From Pseudochrobactrum sp. sp1633 (GTDB lineage: Bacteria; Pseudomonadota; Alphaproteobacteria; Rhizobiales; Rhizobiaceae), in contig NZ_JARRAE010000003.1 in assembly GCF_030376605.1 (NCBI RefSeq), positions 1-64,000 of the forward strand: 64,000 nucleotides of DNA, written 5' to 3'. The position numbers and the translations under genes are program-made. Below the pieces are notes generated by a model. That model was not told where the DNA came from. It did not search any database and saw only the letters and a program-made list of their open reading frames with translations. Positions within the stretch are counted from its first letter, which is position 1. Every line of letters starts with the position of its first letter. Positions 63,022-64,000 of this stretch are shown piece by piece.

Positions 63022-63124
63022 AGAGCGTATCCCGAAAAGTGCGAAGCGATTTTCGGATAAGATACGCGTTAAAACAAAGAGTTAGAGCGGTTCCATCGAT
63101 TCATTATTAACCGGAACCGCTCTA
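63022..63124 (+). repeat. Dispersed palindromic repeat, family A (best-preserved copy)
   Basis: Two palindromes: AGAGCGTATCCCGAAAAGTG ... TTTTCGGATAAGATACGC, then after a short AT-rich link AGAGCGGTTCC ... GGAACCGCTCT. This two-stem design is that of rhizobial intergenic mosaic elements. It lies in the 355-bp gap between divergent genes at 62930 and 63286; promoters are expected on either side. Confidence 0.78.
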
Positions 63125-63285
63125 AGCAATGGTGCAAGAGTAGTCTCTTAAAATTTTAAGTATTTGTTTGGCGCAGCACCTGCTTCAGGCTCTTTAACAG
63201 TTGCAAATATTATGTATAGATAGATTGATCTGCCACATATTGATCTGCTCTGTATAGAGCAATAAAACTGTTGAGGATATCTTTG

Positions 63286-63708
63286 ATGATCAGACAGATT
63301 TTACTTTCGATCGCAGCTTTTTTCCTGATTTTTCTTGCATCCCTGTTCCCCGCTTCGGCTCAGGAAGGCTGTAGCAATGCATCAACGCAGCAAGATATGA
63401 ATAAATGCGCCGGTCAGTCTTATAGCAAAGCAGATGCGCGTTTAAACAAGCTTTACAAGTCTATTCAGCAGCGCTTGAAGGGGGATAAGGATACTTTGAA
63501 GCTATTCGTCAATGCTCAGCGGGCATGGATCGGCTATCGCGATAGCGAATGTAAATTCTCGTCCTCTGCCGCAGCTGATGGCAGTATTTATCCGCTTATT
63601 TATTCGCAATGCCTTGAAACACTGACCAAAAACCGTGTTCAGGCGTTTGAGGCTTATCTGAAATGCGAAGAGGGTGATATGAGCTGCCCAGTCCCCTCTG
63701 CTGAATAA
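63286..63708 (+). CDS. LprI/DUF1311-type secreted protein
   Basis: The 140-residue protein has a signal peptide (LLSIAAFFLIFLASLFPASA before QEGCSNA) and the lysozyme-inhibitor LprI (DUF1311) domain: CSNASTQQDMNKCAGQSYSK, LNKLYKSIQQRL, and FVNAQRAWIGYRDSECKFSS, where the WxxYRDxxC motif and flanking Cys are diagnostic. C-terminal cysteines continue in LKCEEGDMSCP. Some members inhibit lysozyme in the periplasm; activity here is unproven. GAGGATATC lies before ATG 63286. Confidence 0.88.
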   Translation: MIRQILLSIAAFFLIFLASLFPASAQEGCSNASTQQDMNKCAGQSYSKADARLNKLYKSIQQRLKGDKDTLKLFVNAQRAWIGYRDSECKFSSSAAADGSIYPLIYSQCLETLTKNRVQAFEAYLKCEEGDMSCPVPSAE

Positions 63709-63743
63709 GATATATCCGGCGAAGCTGCGGGAAAGATATTATT

Positions 63744-63771
63744 TAAACTGCATCCGCAAAGATGCAGTTTA
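63744..63771. terminator. Terminator hairpin between convergent genes
   Basis: TAAACTGCATC-CGCAAA-GATGCAGTTTA is a perfect 11-bp stem. T runs are short, so terminator function is likely but not certain. Confidence 0.6.
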
Positions 63772-63808
63772 ACAATCCGTAAGGCCAAGCCTGCAAACAA
63801 CTACGGGT

Positions 63809-64000
63809 TTACGGAACCTCGTCATAGGCGACGATGCCGCCTTCGCTTTCAAGTGTGGAAAGACGCTTGGCTTCAGAGCGGGTGAATTTCAGTCGCACGC
63901 CGATGCCACCGCCATTTTCCGGAATAAATACTGCACCGGCATTTTCGAGAGCTTTTTGCAGGGCTTCAAGCACAGTGTTATCCGGCGTTTCCAGTTTCCG
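63809..64000 (-). CDS. C-terminus of a probable XRE/HTH transcriptional regulator (truncated)
   Basis: The last 63 codons of a minus-strand gene run off the window edge. The visible part reads ETPDNTVLEALQKALENAGA then VFIPENGGGIGVRLKFTRSE and ends EGGIVAYDEVP. The piece LQKALENAGAVFIPENGGGIGVRL is the characteristic end of short XRE-type regulators in Hyphomicrobiales, in which an AL-E-AGV-F segment follows the helix-turn-helix. The DNA-binding part lies outside the window. Confidence 0.65.
   Translation of the reverse strand, partial: RKLETPDNTVLEALQKALENAGAVFIPENGGGIGVRLKFTRSEAKRLSTLESEGGIVAYDEVP

Overview
The window looks like chromosome sequence from a Brucellaceae-type alphaproteobacterium (Hyphomicrobiales). 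The order ppk-ppx, rnd-aspS, parC, bpt, RDD-hemB, ldtR-ldtP-glyA-nrdR-ribD-ribE-ribH-nusB-hppA, bamE-like, plsX-fabH-ihfA-merR is the one I know from Brucella and Ochrobactrum. An Omp25/Omp31-type protein, an Aap-type amino-acid ABC operon and LdtR/LdtP fit the same group. By eye the base composition is near 50% G+C, lower than Brucella, so a low-GC relative such as Pseudochrobactrum or Paenochrobactrum is my guess. No rRNA or species marker settles this.

Bases 1-7.5 kb are the end of a prophage or prophage remnant. It holds a truncated tail-spike gene, two genes in the opposite orientation that would act on the cell surface (a sulfatase-fold phosphotransferase and an Omp25-like porin), and a compact lysis cassette (muramidase, inner spanin, out-of-frame outer spanin, XhlA-like membrane protein). 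A cold-shock gene follows, then three tiny cysteine-rich genes behind a LexA-type box. The region stops at tRNA-Arg(TCT), a plausible attachment site.

From 7.6 to 64 kb the window is mostly housekeeping. 7.6-15.5 kb: an NDUFS4-like protein, tRNA-Pro(TGG), a cystathionine beta-lyase-like enzyme, a PAP2 phosphatase and the aapJQMP operon, which has strong hairpins between its genes. 15.5-19.5 kb: alternating small VOC (glyoxalase-fold) and GNAT genes, a flavin monooxygenase and a zinc-finger protein. 19.8-25.3 kb: polyphosphate metabolism (ppk/ppx) and RNase D. 25.7-36.7 kb: aspS, parC, bpt, hemB and an HIBYL-CoA hydrolase. 36.9-45.3 kb: the LdtR/LdtP cell-wall pair, glyA, nrdR and riboflavin synthesis with nusB. 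45.7-53.8 kb: a proton-pumping pyrophosphatase, a BamE-like lipoprotein, a cytochrome bc1 chaperone, YceD, the phospholipid/fatty-acid starters plsX and fabH, ihfA and a MerR regulator.

53.9-64 kb is more accessory. It has a META-domain protein, a MarR regulator with an MFS/HlyD efflux pair, a small gene with a LexA-type box inside its promoter, a second copy of the cold-shock locus, tRNA-Pro(GGG), a DXD glycosyltransferase, and several small membrane or secreted proteins. It ends in the C-terminus of a likely HTH regulator.

Two families of roughly 105-bp palindromic intergenic repeats, resembling the mosaic elements of rhizobia, are scattered through the gaps. I saw no transposase, integrase or CRISPR array.
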